Source of the DNA: Pegea sp. RAD2-039
Lineage: Eukaryota > Chordata > Thaliacea > Salpida > Salpidae
Length of the DNA stretch: 64,000 bases
Direction of reading: 5' to 3'
Assembly (NCBI GenBank): GCA_034620365.1
Contig: JAQGEQ010000146.1
Coordinates: forward strand, 62,001 to 126,000
Shown here: positions 15,569 through 28,245 of the stretch, piece after piece
Numbering within the stretch: the first letter of the stretch is position 1
Layout: each line of letters starts with the position of its first letter
Position numbers and translations under genes: made by a program
Notes under the pieces: model-generated
Told to the model about the DNA's origin: nothing
Database searches by the model: none
What the model saw: only the letters and a program-made list of their open reading frames with translations

Positions 15569-17755
15569 GGCTATATATGGAAGGTTAAAAATAATTAAAT
15601 ATATACTAACTGCATCTAAAAAGAACTAATATAAACGTAATAAGTTTGGTATTAATTTGTTGTAAGTTTTTATAAATTTAGTTAAAAATAATCAAGCTAT
15701 TAAACGGCTTGAAAATATTGAAAAATGCTTTAGAATGTCTTTTAGAACTTTATAAAAGTAAAAACATAACTTATTTTAGATTTAAGTAAAAAAATATCTA
15801 TAAAATCAAAACTATAACCAAGTATAAAACAAAAACTTCAAAGTTTTAATCTAGAAATGTAAGAAGTTTTTCAAAAAAATTATAGATATACAACTAAGCA
15901 TGATTAATTGCAATTTTTATGATCAAAACAAATCTATCATATAACTAACTTATAAACAAATGCAAATTTTTAGAATATTCAGTTTTAATATCAACATGTT
16001 TATGATATTATAACGTTCACTATAAAATAAAATATTTAAGTAAATAAAAAGATCATAAAGTAAACCCTTTTAAAGAAAATGCAAATTTATCTGCAAATAA
16101 ATAAATTTAAAAACAAATTATTATACAGTTATAAACGTACAAGTTGCTTTAATCTAAACAATTTTTACAAAGGCAAGTTGAATGAAACATTTTGACCAGA
16201 ATCTGCAAATGCTGTTTAACGTTTAACTAATTTTGCACACAATTTTGAATATGCAATATTATTTTTTTATTTAATTTGTAAGTTGACAGAATTTAATATC
16301 TAAAAGCTCAAAATAAAGTTGTTAATTGAAGTACTATGTTTATTGATAAAAGATTTCTTTATTTAAACAAGCTTAAATTTAGCTCAATTAACTTTTAATA
16401 TTAGTTTCTATTAATTATTTTAAAACAAGTTTAGCTTCTTATAATCATTTTTTACCAGACTTTTTTCTTAAGTCAAAGAGTTAAAAAAATTCTTGATAAA
16501 AACTTTAGGACATATTTAGAACTAAGAATTTAAACTTACAAATAAGTCAATGATTATTTAAAGAAATTAAAAAAAGCGTGCTCAAGTCAAAGTTAAAATT
16601 GGTTGAAGAAATAAGAGATAAAAGTTTGAAAATATCAGAAAAATGAGTTATTACATCTTTACTACTGATTTCAATAATTACTGATGCCGATAAACAAGTT
16701 TGAACCTATCTCACTGAAAAATCATGGAAATCAATAAAGTTATATTTTCAACTGCAAACGAAAAGAAAACTTATTGCAGATACAGAAAACTTCACTGAAA
16801 AGTACTAGTTTAAAAGACTAAAAGTTAATTATTAAAGCTATTCTCTATCTAAACATGTAAAAAAAAGCTAAAGTATTTGCAAGCATGAAATTGAAGTCTA
16901 TCTTATGTTAGCAAGCTTTAACAGTTAATGCTGAGTGTATAGACAGTTGATTTATTTCGAGGGTACAAAAGAAACTGCAAGTACTGATGCAGCTTTAAAT
17001 TTAGCGCCTCAGGGTGAATTTTGTGATAAAAGCAGCAAATAGTTTTTACACATATCAGTTTATCCATTTACTTTAATTACTTTAATAAATTTTTGTTAAT
17101 TTACAAAACGTAATTTTTCAGTTTTGGTGATTTTTCAATTTTATTTTTTCTTTCAATCATAACAAAGTTTTTTTTGTTTGTTTTTATTACTTATATTTAG
17201 AATAAATGAAAAAAGAAATAATGATTTGTATTTTGCAAATTTTTTAGTTAAGTAGATTTCAATTATAAAACTAATTGTAAATTTTAAACTTAATTTGAAT
17301 GTAGACTAACTTTAATTCAATATTTAGATTGAATTAAAGTTAAAATTATTACTGTGACTCGAAGGCAAATTTTAGTTCAATGATAAATTTAAAGAAGTTA
17401 TTATCATCATATAAAAATTTATCTTTTTGTGAAGAATTGAAAAATAGCATTTAACTAAATGTATCTAATTATTTTTATAAAGATGAAAATGTTGTTTCAT
17501 TATATATTTATACAGATGTTTAAATTTGATAACAAAATTTTCTTTTGAATTTTCAAATTGCTCATTCTACTTTTATTTAAATAAAATTCAACTTTATATA
17601 TTTCTAATTAATATAACCTTTTATTATTCACTTTATCTAGAAACTTATTTTATGACTCAATTAAAAATCAAAGTTTATTTATATAAGCAAACTTCTTAAT
17701 ATAATCAGATGATTAAGAATTCATTTTATATTTTTCAGATATTTTAGGCCATAAA
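15569..17755. other. Divergent intergenic region between PIGZ and CYP20A1
   Basis: About 2.2 kb of AT-rich DNA between divergently transcribed genes, presumably with both promoters. I recognise no exons, tandem arrays or RNA genes. A slightly less AT-rich patch at about 16930-17050 has no identifiable content. Confidence 0.45.
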
Positions 17756-19980
17756 ATGGTTGAAGTCCATTTTAGTATCACTGCGATTGCATTATTTGCT
17801 TTAACATTCACAATTGCACTTGTTATTTTACTAATCTATCTTTCACCTGTAAGTTGTAATTCTTATTTATCAGTTATAAAAACAAATAAATTATATCTAA
17901 ATCATAATTTAGGGTTCGAAAAAGATTACAACCATACCAGGACCTACAATTGTGGACCATGAGTAAGTTTATAGTTAACAACAACATTTTTAATCAGAAT
18001 TAAACTATAATAGAGACGGTAACATCAATGATATTCAAAATGCTGGTTCCTTACATCAATATCTTAAACAAATTCATGGAAAGTTTGGATCTCTTGTGTC
18101 TTTTTGGTACGGAAGACAGCTTATTATTTCTAACTCTAACTTGAAAAGTTTTGCTCCAAGAAGTCAAGTGTTTGAAATACCAGGTGAGTTTAATGGGAAG
18201 TTTGAAAGATTTTTCACAAATTAGAGTTTAATGATCTGATTTTTAAAGAGTTTTTATTTGAAAACTGGAAATCATGTGTTGGAAAAGAAAGTTTTATCTT
18301 CTGTAAAGACATCAGTATCTTCCAAAGACGAGAAAATCTTGAATTTCATCTCAACGCTAAGATCAAAGAAAAATATGCTCAAATATTTCAATCAGTTAAT
18401 CTCCAGAAAATCTTCTCTTTTATCTTCAACTGGTTCATTTACAGCTTACTAAAGAACTCATTCAAAAGTGGAAAAGCCAACCTGATGGTGAACATATCCC
18501 TTTGACGAGGCATATGCAAATACTTGCTATGAAAGCGATCAGTAAACTGGTTTTTGGTGATTTTTTTGACACACCTAAAAACCTTGTTGGTTTGCACAAT
18601 TACTATGAAAGGGTTGGTTGCTTTCACAAATAGCGATCAGCAAATTTTTGTGATAATTTAATGTTTCAAAATTTGTTATTTTTTTATTTTTCGTCAAACC
18701 ATAATTTCTAGATTTCTAGTTATTCGGTTTTCTAGATGTTTGGTTTGAATTACAACTCACAAAACTGTTTGTTTCTAACAGTGTTGGAGCCAAGTAGTCA
18801 GCAAATCAAATAATGGGCCTACAAGGTCGCCAGAAGACATAGAAAAAGGTTGGATTAACTCTCTACTCACATCTAGTGTTATCAATATCTTTTAGACAGC
18901 AAAAACCTTCAAGAAATTATACAAGAAGCGATAGAAGCGAGATGGAAAGATAAAAAAGCTTTACCTGTACTAATTGATGGACTATTAACTGCATCTAACA
19001 AAAATCTAACCCATCAACAACTTGTAGCTGATTCTATAACTTTACTGACTGTTGGCATTCAATCATCAGTTTCAAGTAAGTCCTAACATCATCTGTTAAA
19101 ACTTCTCAAGTTTTATGAAGATTAGTCTGTAAATATCATCAAGTTTTTGGTAAAGTTTCATTTTAATTTCAGTTTTAACTTGGATGATGTTCTATTTGAT
19201 CGAAAATGAAGAAATTCAGGAAAATTTGCGGAAAAAATTGAATGAAGTTCACTCGCTAGATATCATGTCAGAAACACTCGTAGATCAAAAGTACCTCTGA
19301 TTAAAATCATATTTTCTGGTCACTAACTTCTAGAAAATTAAAAGCTTCAGTTTTATTTCAAGCTTCTAAATTCTATTTTTCACTAAAATAATTCTGTTCT
19401 AAGATATCTTCGAAGTATTATTAAGGAAAGTATCAGATGCGGAGAGATATTTTCGTGGTGTGGAAGGAAGCAGGATTTAGATGTTGTTCTCGATAAACAT
19501 TTGATCCACAAACAAGTACATCACTTCTATTTGAATATTTAGATTTTAGCAACTGAATTACAGACAGCAATCATCGAATCAATTGCCGTGTCTCTTCATA
19601 ATACTTGTGAAGATCCACAGAGGTGAGATAGTGTCCTTGTAGACACTTTAATTGGTTGTTTTGTTCTTAGATTCAACCCTGATCGGTTTATGAATGATGT
19701 AGAAGCAGACCCGATGCAATTTATACCTTTTGCGTTTGCTACAAGTCGCTACAAGCCAGAAAAGAGGTAATTGAAAGATGAAGTTGGCATTTTTCACAAA
19801 TTTTGTTTGTTTTGTAGTTTGGTTTATCTACTTGTTGCTATATGTGTTGCTTCAATAACTAAAGAATTTAAATTCAAATCACCAACTTCTGATTTGTTGA
19901 GTGATTCTGGTAACTATGACAACCTAACATCGATGCCTAGCAACGAAGATATTTGGATAGTTGTTGAAAAATCAACTTAA
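17756..19980 (+). CDS. CYP20A1: Cytochrome P450 family 20 (CYP20A1-like), axial Cys apparently replaced
   Basis: Twelve exons: 17756-17848, 17913-17962, 18014-18183, 18249-18394, 18445-18612, 18782-18848, 18896-19075, 19173-19290, 19404-19515, 19564-19622, 19671-19766 and 19818-19980; 1422 nt, 473 aa (human 462). Exon 1 is an N-terminal membrane anchor. Then IPGPTIVDHEDGNINDIQN and SFWYGRQLIIS match the orphan family CYP20. ELIQKWKS, RHMQILAMK and the K-helix ExxR (KESIRC) follow, then NPDRF. The heme-binding segment reads FAFATSRYKPEKSLVYLLV, where human CYP20A1 has GFSGTQECPELRFAYM, so the axial thiolate Cys aligns with Lys416 (AAG at 19753-19755). All junctions are in phase and no stop is seen, so this is not an obvious pseudogene. 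Substrate unknown. The exon 4/5 junction and long introns 5, 7 and 8 are least certain. Confidence 0.88.
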
Positions 19981-20273
19981 TCTCATAAGAAGACTGATGA
20001 AGAACTTTGTGAATGAGATGTTTTTATTAGTTTCTTTTTTTTGCATAAATAACAACCAGTAGTAGATAGTAACCAACATTTATATTTTAACATCATGCTT
20101 GTCGTGAAACACATAATAAAAAGACATCTTTTTGTCATTGATTCGGTTCTAGTGATTTGAAAATCTGTTTAAATAAGTTGGAATAAATTAGAGATTGTTC
20201 TGCTGTTGGAATGCAACTGCTAACTGGTTGCTTGTTAATTGAAACTTGAAAAAGAAAATTTGGCTAAAGATTG

Positions 20274-22695
20274 CTAGAAACAAGGATGCCTTTCTAAGAT
20301 CATAGAATGACCCTGAAAACAAGATCATTAAGAAGATTAGAGATGAAGAAAACAACTTACAATTCCACCAGCAGCACAAGCAGCTAGTAACGCAAACTTC
20401 CCATCTTCTTCTTGAAGACGATTAGCGCAAGTGATTGCTAATCTGTTACCAGTTGCCCCAAAAGGGTGTCCAATAGATAAAGATCCGCCCCATAAATTGA
20501 ATTTCTCCATAGGGGGAGCCCCTACCTGTTACAAAGATCTTTATGCAAATAATCACAACTGTAGAAGACTCACTTTGCAAGATCTGTTCATGTGATTTTG
20601 AGCAAAGTAATCAGATTCTAAAGCAGCGAGATTAGCGAGGATTTGACCCTAAAGTTGAAGCAAATGAAGATCTGGGGAGTGGATTCAGGTGACTAACCGC
20701 AAATGCTTCGTGAAACTCAAAGACGTCGATGTCTTGTAAGGTCAGTCCTGACTTGTCTAGGACAATTGGCATTGCATATGCTGGTCCTAATAAAAGCTGG
20801 TCCTTTGGGTCTTGGGACACAAAAGTATAATCTCTAGAAAAATTAAAAAAGATTTCGAACTTTGAATTCAAACTTTCAAATTAATGAATACCTGATGTAA
20901 GCTTTTGGTGTTAGTCCCATATCCAAAGCTTTTGATTCACTCATGATCAAAGAAGCACTTCCTCCGTCGCTCTAAACATCAAAACACTTCAACAAAGAGA
21001 CTTACAAATGAAGAAAAACTTACAAGAAAAGAAGCATTTGCAGCAGTCACTGTTCCATGTGGTTTAATAAAAGCAGCTTTTAATTTAGCCATTTTCTCCA
21101 TAGGTGTTGGTCTGATTCCATTATCAGCAGTGACTACTTCAGCCACACCTGACCAGCAACTTTCAAAGTGTTGTTGAAAACACGTGACTACTACTCACCA
21201 GGTACTTTAAAGTCAAGCCGATCTCTCAGTTTTCCTTCATTAGTGGCTTTCTGTGCGAAACTATGAGAACGGAAAGCAAATTCGTCTTGAGCTTGACGAG
21301 ATATTCCAAACGCTGCAGCTAATCTATCAGCAGAATGTCCCATAATTTCATTGGTTGAAAACTCAGCAATTCCAGGTAGCTACAGATGATAGAAGTTAGT
21401 AGAAGTCACGTGATCGGAAACAAACCTCAGGTGAGAAGTACTTGACGGGGCTAGCTAGGATTTTACCCACGTGACCAAGCATGCCTGCTGTAGTCTTTGT
21501 CTAAAAATACATTTTTTAATTTATTAAAATTTGAAAAGTATTTTTTACTTTGTTCATTTGTAGCATTCTACTTCGCATCTTTCGGTTATATTTTATTGGA
21601 ACATCAGACATAAAATCAACACCTCCAGCTACGACTGTATCAGCTTGTCCTGACTTGATCATATTCACAGCTAAACACATTTCCTTCAATTATTAATTGT
21701 ATGCGTGAAATAGTAAAAGTACCAGATGCAATTGCTTGGTTTGATGAAACACATGCTTGTGTTACAGTATGGCAAGGAGTTTTATTAGATATCCCGGCAC
21801 CTAGTGCAGCTTCTCTAGCAATGTTAGCTGTCTTAGTCTCCTATAGAATCAATCTAATTAGTAAAAAATATGAATTTGATGAGTATTTACTTGTATAACA
21901 GTTCCGCATATCACATAATCAATTTGATCTTTCGGTAATCCAGTTTTTTTAAGTAAACCTTTTATAGCTTCACGTTGAAGGTCATGCGGCATCAAGTTCT
22001 TGTATCTTTAAAAAAGATCTTTAAAATTTCATGATATGTAAATGAAGTCCCATCACTACATCAAAATCTATTTCACTAAATTTAATTAATTTGACTGTGA
22101 TACTTCTATCATCTGAAATTTCTATAATTTGCAGCCATCAGTTGAAATAAACAAATAAGTTTAAAAAGAGACCAAAGAAACTTTACAATAAATTATTTAA
22201 AAAGGCAAATTATAAGAGAAGAAATATCTTACTGAGTCCCAGACACTAGGAAAGGGGTCCTAGCTCCTTCTACTATCACAACTTCATTTGATTCCAGTTT
22301 TGATCCACTAAGACTTAAAGATCTTACAGCAACTAAAAATTTCATTAAATTATTTTATAATTTATTTTCTTAAAATTATTTACATTTCATTTAATTTATT
22401 TCTTATATCTTAAAATATTAGAAACTATATATAATTTATTATTTTTATTATACTTTAAAATTTCTTTCTATAAAATGTTTAAAACTAAAACAATTTTGTT
22501 GTTTAATCAAACATATAAGTTTTTTATATTAATAATAATTTGTTGTTTTTATTATAAAAATAATTAAAGAATAATTTTATTTTTTCATCTGATATAAAGC
22601 TTATAAAAAATAATATCCAAGATTCTGATCAACTTACTATTTAAAGATCCTCTTCTGGAGATCAGCTCAAAGCTTCGTTTATAAATTCCATACAT
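20274..22695 (-). CDS. HADHB: Trifunctional enzyme subunit beta, mitochondrial (3-ketoacyl-CoA thiolase)
   Basis: Thirteen exons: 22695-22638, 22332-22233, 22005-21891, 21840-21723, 21670-21549, 21500-21426, 21379-21199, 21148-21024, 20971-20892, 20833-20698, 20648-20574, 20525-20361 and 20312-20274; 1389 nt, 462 aa (human 474). The N-terminus [15 protein letters not shown] is a basic presequence fitting mitochondrial import. Thiolase residues are all present: nucleophile Cys in [11 protein letters not shown], His in FEFHEAFA, His in IGHPFGATG and the second Cys in [25 protein letters not shown] and [15 protein letters not shown] are diagnostic for HADHB. It performs the last step of long-chain beta-oxidation as partner of HADHA, encoded head to head 810 bp away. 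Confidence 0.96.
22045..22095 (+). repeat. Short dispersed repeat, copy in HADHB intron 2
   Basis: The stretch aagtcccatcactacatc followed by aaaatctat closely matches 47637-47663. Part of it also resembles 24134-24190, where aatagagtaaccaa (shared with 47608-47621) precedes a similar catcacattgaaatctatca. These look like remnants of a small dispersed element; boundaries and class cannot be set from three partial copies. Confidence 0.35.
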
Positions 22696-23505
22696 TTTCA
22701 GCAATTTTATGAAAATAAATTAATAAGCTGTGAATAAAAATGTGAATAAATCCTAATCTTGTAAATTTGTGTTAAGTTATGTAAAAAATAAATTAATTAT
22801 ATAAGATTAAAAAGCTTTTTTATGATTTATTATTTTAAAATAATTCTATTTGAGAACCTTTAAAAAAAGAAAAAAAACTTTTCAAGTTCAAATTTATTTA
22901 TAATTTTATAAGCAAAGAAACTTTAAAAAAAATAGACAGATTCGATTTTTTCTCAATTAATTGTTCTCTAATTTTTGTAGTAAATTGATCTAAATGATTT
23001 TATTGCTCATAAAATTTATTTATTCTTTAAAATTTTGGAAAGATTTTATATTTTTAGTTAAAGTAATGAATAAATTTTGCATTTTTGTTTGTATTTTTAA
23101 AATACTTTAAATTTGTTTTTTTTTTGTCACCAAAAATACTTGGTGTTGCAATTGCCAAAAAACAATTTTTTGTTTTTAAATATTTTTTTGTTTTTAAAAC
23201 AAATTTTATTTGATTATTATTTATCTTTATCATTTATTTCTAAGCAATTTATATTTTAATTAAAATTAAAAAATTACATTTTTTTATTGTGATATTTTGG
23301 ATATTGAAATAATTTAAGAAAAAAATATTTTAAGTTTTTTTAAAATATAAAAATTTAATATAGTCTTAAATTAATTTAACAAATTTAGAAAGTTTTTAAT
23401 GTTTCATCAATTTTTTTATTGATTAATAAGAAATTATCAAGATTTTAATACAAATATTTGTTCAGTAGAAATTATTTATTTATTTGATTTAAGACTTTTA
23501 TCAAA
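22696..23505. promoter_or_regulatory. Shared HADHB/HADHA divergent promoter region
   Basis: 810 bp separate the two start codons of the trifunctional-protein subunits. The head-to-head pairing, known also in vertebrates, suggests a bidirectional promoter for stoichiometric expression. The sequence is extremely AT-rich with long T and A runs. I cannot point to a convincing TATA box, CCAAT box or CRE, so the promoter assignment rests on arrangement only. Confidence 0.55.
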
Positions 23506-26500
23506 ATGTCGAATTTGTTTCGAGGTATCAATATAATTCGAAAATCGAATATTTTGACTTCTGGAATAAGTAATTAACAATTTTTAATTATTATCATAAA
23601 TTTATGTAACTTTAGTTTGTTATAACCTTGAAAATAATTATGTAATTATCAAAATAATCAACAATTTTTTTCATTGACAATTTTTTTTATCTCATTTTGG
23701 TTTTGATGTTATCAAAAGAATTAATTTGGAACTTGTTCTTTTATTTTAGGGATCTCTGAGCGATTCCTATCTATATCATCACTAAGAGGTACAACATTTT
23801 TTTATTAAGAAAAGTATAAAATAGATTTTTTTATTTGATAATTATTAGAAAAACAAAAATTATTTCCAAATTCTCAAATCTTTTAAGACTAAGAATATTT
23901 GGACATAAACTCTACATCACATACATCCTTTCCAAATAAGAGTTTGACTCCTCTGTAGAGTCCTCATCTTATGAAAGATCTTAAAGCTTGAATCCGTCCA
24001 AAGATCATTCCTTAGATGTGAACCCTTCTCATGAGAAGACCTTTTCTATCAGCTAAATATAAAATCCGTATCTTCATAGAATAATTTAAAGATTGCAATC
24101 TTTTATGTGTCCTTAGAGGTTTCATTCGAAATTAAATAGAGTAACCAAAGTTAATCCAAATTCATCATCACATTGAAATCTATCATATCTATATAAAAAC
24201 TAATATTTATAAACTTTTGAAATTAATTTGTTTTAACTTTATATCAGACTTTCATCAAATTTGAATTATTTTTAGCTTCACATATTAATGTGGATATTAA
24301 AGATGAAGTAGCTGTGATAAGACTTGATAAAGAAAATTCAAAAGTAATTTTCAGCTGAAATTTTCTACAATTTCAAAACTTATTTTTATTTCAAAATTTT
24401 TCAGTTAAATTCACTAAATGAAGAAGTTATGTTTGAATTTGAAAAAGTTTTATCTGACGTCCAATGTAACGATGATGTGAAAGCTGCTGTCTTAATTTCA
24501 GGGAAACCCTCTGGTTTTATTGCTGGTGCTGATATAGAGTAAGTAGAGATCTTATCTTTCAATCACAACTTAATCCGTGTCTGGATGCAGAATGTTGAAA
24601 TCGGGAGGTAGTGCTGAAAAAACGAAAGCGATTTCACAGAAAGCTCAACAATTATTTCAAAAGGTTGAAAACAGTAAAAAGCCTTTTGTAGCTGCAATAC
24701 ATGGAAGCGCTCTTGGTGGTGGTTTAGAGGTCTTAATATCTTCTCGTCAAATCTTTTAAAAACTCAGAAAATATTTCAGATTGCTTTAGCTTGTCATTAT
24801 CGAATTGCAACTAATTCATCTTCAACAAACCTTGGATTACCTGAGGTAATGCTTGGTCTGTTACCAGGTTAGTTGCTACAAAAACTCACCCACATCATCA
24901 TAAAACCTCCAAAAAAGGTGCTGGTGGAACTCAACGACTTCCCAAACTCATTGGAGTTCCCGCCGCTCTAGACATGGCTTTAACAGGAAAAAACATCAAA
25001 GCAAAAAAAGCGAAAAAGATGGGGTTGATTAATCAGATAGTAGAACCTTTAGGTTGGTTTGTTTTGATCACTTTTTCTATCCTCATCTTGATAATGTTTC
25101 AGGTCCTGGACTACAAGATAGTATCACAGGAACTATGAGTTATTTAGAATCAATCGCTGTTGATACAGCTAAAGGATTAGCTGATGGAAGTATAAAAAAG
25201 AGTTCAAGAAAGCAATCAGCAATGGATAGTAAGTAGGTGATGAAGATGATGAAGATTTTATTGAGTTTATTTGTAGAGGTCATGAACTCTGCTCTTGGAG
25301 TTCAAAAAATCCGAAATTTATTTTTTGATAAAGTTATCAAAGCTAAAGTGATGAAGCAAACAAAAGGTTTATTCCCGGCTCCATTAAAAATCGCTGATGT
25401 AAGTATACTACTCTCTGATTGGTTCAAATCTGATCTTCATCACTTGATCAGGTGATTAGAACAGGAATTGCAAAAGGACCAAAAGCTGGATATGAAGCAG
25501 AAGCTGAAGGTTTTGGTCAACTATCAGAAACAAGCCAATCAAAAGCTTTAATTGGTTTATATGATGGTCAGACCCATTGTAAGAAGAACCGATATGGGAC
25601 TGCATCTCATCCAGTCAAGTGAGACCCTCTCTCTTCTACATCAGTTGCTGATTGGTTGTTGTAGAAATGTAGCAGTGTTAGGTGCTGGTTTAATGGGAGC
25701 TGGAATTGTTGAAGTGAGTCTTCCTAAAGGATACAATGTGACTATGAAAGATGCAACAACACAAGGTCTTGCTAGAGGACAAGAACAAATTTATAAAAAT
25801 TATAATTTATCGAGCAAAAAGAAGAAGATCACAACGTAAGTGAACACTAAGTGGTGGTAGAGAGCTAATTAAAGTTTGTTGAAGATTTGAACGTGATTGT
25901 TTGATGTCAAGTCTTGATTCCACTCTTGATTATCAAGATCTTTCAAACGCTGATATGGTGATTGAAGCTGTATTTGAAGATCTGGATCTAAAACATCGAG
26001 TAATCCGTGAAACTGAAGATGCAATCCCAGAACATTGCATCTTTGCTTCTAATACATCTGCTCTTCCCATCAAAGATATCGCCAAAGCAAGCAAAAGACC
26101 AGATAAGGTATCAATTCCTGATCCTCATCACTTCCTGATCCTCATCAATTTTCATCACTTCCTGATCCTCATAACTTCCTGATCTTCATCACTTCCTGAT
26201 CCTCATCACTTCCTCATCTTCATCACTTCCTGATCTTCATCACTTCCTGACCCTCATCACTTCTTCATCACTTCCTGATCTTCATCACTTCCTATCTTCA
26301 TCACTTCCTGATCCTCATAACTTCATCTTCCTGATCCTCATCACTCCCTGATCTTCATCACTTCCTGATCTTCATCACTTCCTGATCTTCATCACTTCCT
26401 GATCCTCATCACTTCCTGATCTTCATCACTTTATGATCTTCATCACTTCCTAATTTTCATCACTTCCTCATCTCATCACTTCCTGATCCTCATAACTTCC

Positions 26501-28245
26501 TGATCCTCATCACTTCCTGATCCTCATCACTTCCTGATCCTCATCAATTCCTGAACCTCATCACTTCCTGATCTTCATCACTTCCTAAACTTCATCACTT
26601 ACTCATCTTCATCACTTCCTGATCTTCATCACTTCCTGATCCTCATCACTTCCTGATCTTCATCACTTCCTGATCCTCATCACTTCCTGACCCTCATACT
26701 TCCTGATCCTCATCACTTCCTGATCTTCATCACTTCCTGATCTTCATCACTTCTCATCTTCATCACTTCCTCATCTTCATCACTTCCTCATCTTCATCAC
26801 TTCCTCATCTTCATCACTTCCTGATCTTCATCACTTTATGATCTTCATCACTTTATTTTCATCACTTACTCATCTTCATCACTTCCTCATCTTCATCACT
26901 TCCTCATCTTCATCACTTCCTCATCTTCATCACTTCCTGATCTTCATCACTTCCTAATTTTCATCACTTCCTGATCCTCACTTCCTGATCCTCATAACTT
27001 CCTGATCTTCATCACTTCCTGATCTTCATCACTTCCTGATCCTCATCACTTCCTGATCTTCATCACTTCCTAAACTTCATCACTTTATGATCTTCATTCT
27101 TGACTTTCTATATGCAAATGTAAATCGCGTTTTCGCGTTGCAGGTCATTGGTATGCATTACTTCTCACCCGTCGACAAGATGTTACTTCTAGAAATTATT
27201 ACAACTGACCAAACGTCCCAGGACACAATCGCATCTGCTGTCCAAGTAGGCTTGAAACAGGGCAAACTGGTCATCGTGGTCAAGGTACTATGTCCTTTCT
27301 ACCACTGACCGTCTTTTTGCTGACCACTTGTCCTATTAGGATGCCCCTGGCTTCTACACGACCCGAATTTTGGGGCCCACAATGAGTGAAGTTTTACGAG
27401 TACTTCAGGAAGGCGTGGACCCCAACAAATTGGACAAATTGACCAAAAACTTTGGTTTCCCGGTCGGTGTGGCGACCCTGGTTGATGAGGTTGGGGTTGA
27501 TGTGGCCCAACATGTTGCTGGATATTTGGGAGGAGTTTTTGGTGAGAGGTTCTCAGGTGGTGATGTTCGTGTCCTTCAAGAACTCGTCAACGCCGGAAGT
27601 GCTGGTCAGTCGTCACGCATGAGTGAACACAAGTGACCAGATTCGTTGCAGGTCGTAAATCGGGTAAAGGTTTGTTTGTGTATAGCGATGCAAAAGCAAA
27701 ACAACGACCCGTCAATCCTGAAGCTCTTGAAATTATCAAGAAGTACTCCAAACAGCCTGTTGCTGCTGTGTAAGTTGCTATGACAACCGCTTGCTGGTTG
27801 CTATGACAACCGCTTGTTGCTAACTTGTGGCTAATTTGGTTGCAGTTCCAGTGATGAAGATATTCAAATGAGGTTGATCACGCGGTTTGTCAACGAAGCG
27901 GTCATGTGCTTACAAGATGGCATCATCAGTGACCCGGTAAATCACGTTGCACTGACGTCATCAGTGTTGTGACGTCATCATTGTTTTTCAGCTTGAAGGT
28001 GACGTAGGAGCAGTTTTTGGACTTGGTTTCCCGCCAAATCTTGGAGGTAAGATTTCCGCTAGATGTCACTGTTGATATTATCAATGACGTCATCAGGTCC
28101 TTTTCGTTACGTCGATTTGTATGGAGCTGATAAGATCGTGGAAGCGATGTATCGATACCGTGACGCGTACGGCTGCGCTTTTCAACCATGTGACTTGCTT
28201 ATCAAACATGCAAATGATCTCTCACTCAAATTCCATTCTTCCTAA
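23506..28245 (+). CDS. HADHA: Trifunctional enzyme subunit alpha, mitochondrial (enoyl-CoA hydratase / 3-hydroxyacyl-CoA dehydrogenase)
   Basis: Eighteen exons: 23506-23569, 23750-23788, 24276-24343, 24405-24538, 24591-24729, 24780-24867, 24918-25052, 25103-25228, 25277-25398, 25452-25618, 25665-25835, 25885-26107, 27144-27284, 27340-27604, 27652-27769, 27846-27936, 27992-28046 and 28097-28245; 2295 nt, 764 aa (human 763). A basic N-terminus fits mitochondrial import. The hydratase half has [40 protein letters not shown] with both catalytic Glu positions. The dehydrogenase half has the NAD-binding [10 protein letters not shown] and catalytic-His segment [12 protein letters not shown], then [19 protein letters not shown]-terminal [12 protein letters not shown] is typical. 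With HADHB it oxidises long-chain acyl-CoA at the inner membrane. Most introns are 46-61 nt; intron 12 (1036 nt) holds a minisatellite, and the last intron ends in TGACGTCATCAG. Confidence 0.97.
24134..24195 (+). repeat. Short dispersed repeat, copy in HADHA intron 2
   Basis: The sequence aatagagtaaccaa followed by a catcacattgaaatctatca-like stretch resembles 47608-47670 and partly 22045-22095. It lies in the 487-nt second intron of HADHA, one of the few long introns here. Possible MITE or SINE remnant; termini not identifiable. Confidence 0.3.
26113..27098 (+). repeat. 17-bp minisatellite filling HADHA intron 12
   Basis: About 58 head-to-tail variants of cttcctgatcttcatca, with c/t and single-base indel variants such as cctcatca, cttcctcat and ctttatgat. 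The array fills nearly all of a 1036-nt intron between a GTATCA donor at 26108 and acceptor at 27143. The sense strand is pyrimidine-rich, and the monomer resembles the 3' end of HADHA intron 9 (ctgatcttcatcacttgatc just before its AG). Confidence 0.93.
27776..27817 (+). repeat. Tandem pair of X-box-like motifs in HADHA intron 15
   Basis: GTTGCTATGACAAC, an imperfect palindrome matching the RFX X-box pattern, occurs twice about 21 bp apart with the same flank (cgcttg) inside a 76-nt intron. A third copy lies at about 28395-28410, downstream of the gene. Binding is inferred from motif shape only. Confidence 0.4.

Noticed and set aside
19516-19542. A 27-nt intron in CYP20A1 ending at atttag
   Set aside because: Extending to the next acceptor (attacag at 19563) gives a 48-nt intron typical of this genome and removes seven extra residues absent from human CYP20A1, in the same phase.
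26133-27090. CRISPR-like regularly repeated array in the HADHA intron
   Set aside because: Units are contiguous 17-mers without unique spacers, in a eukaryotic intron; it is a minisatellite.
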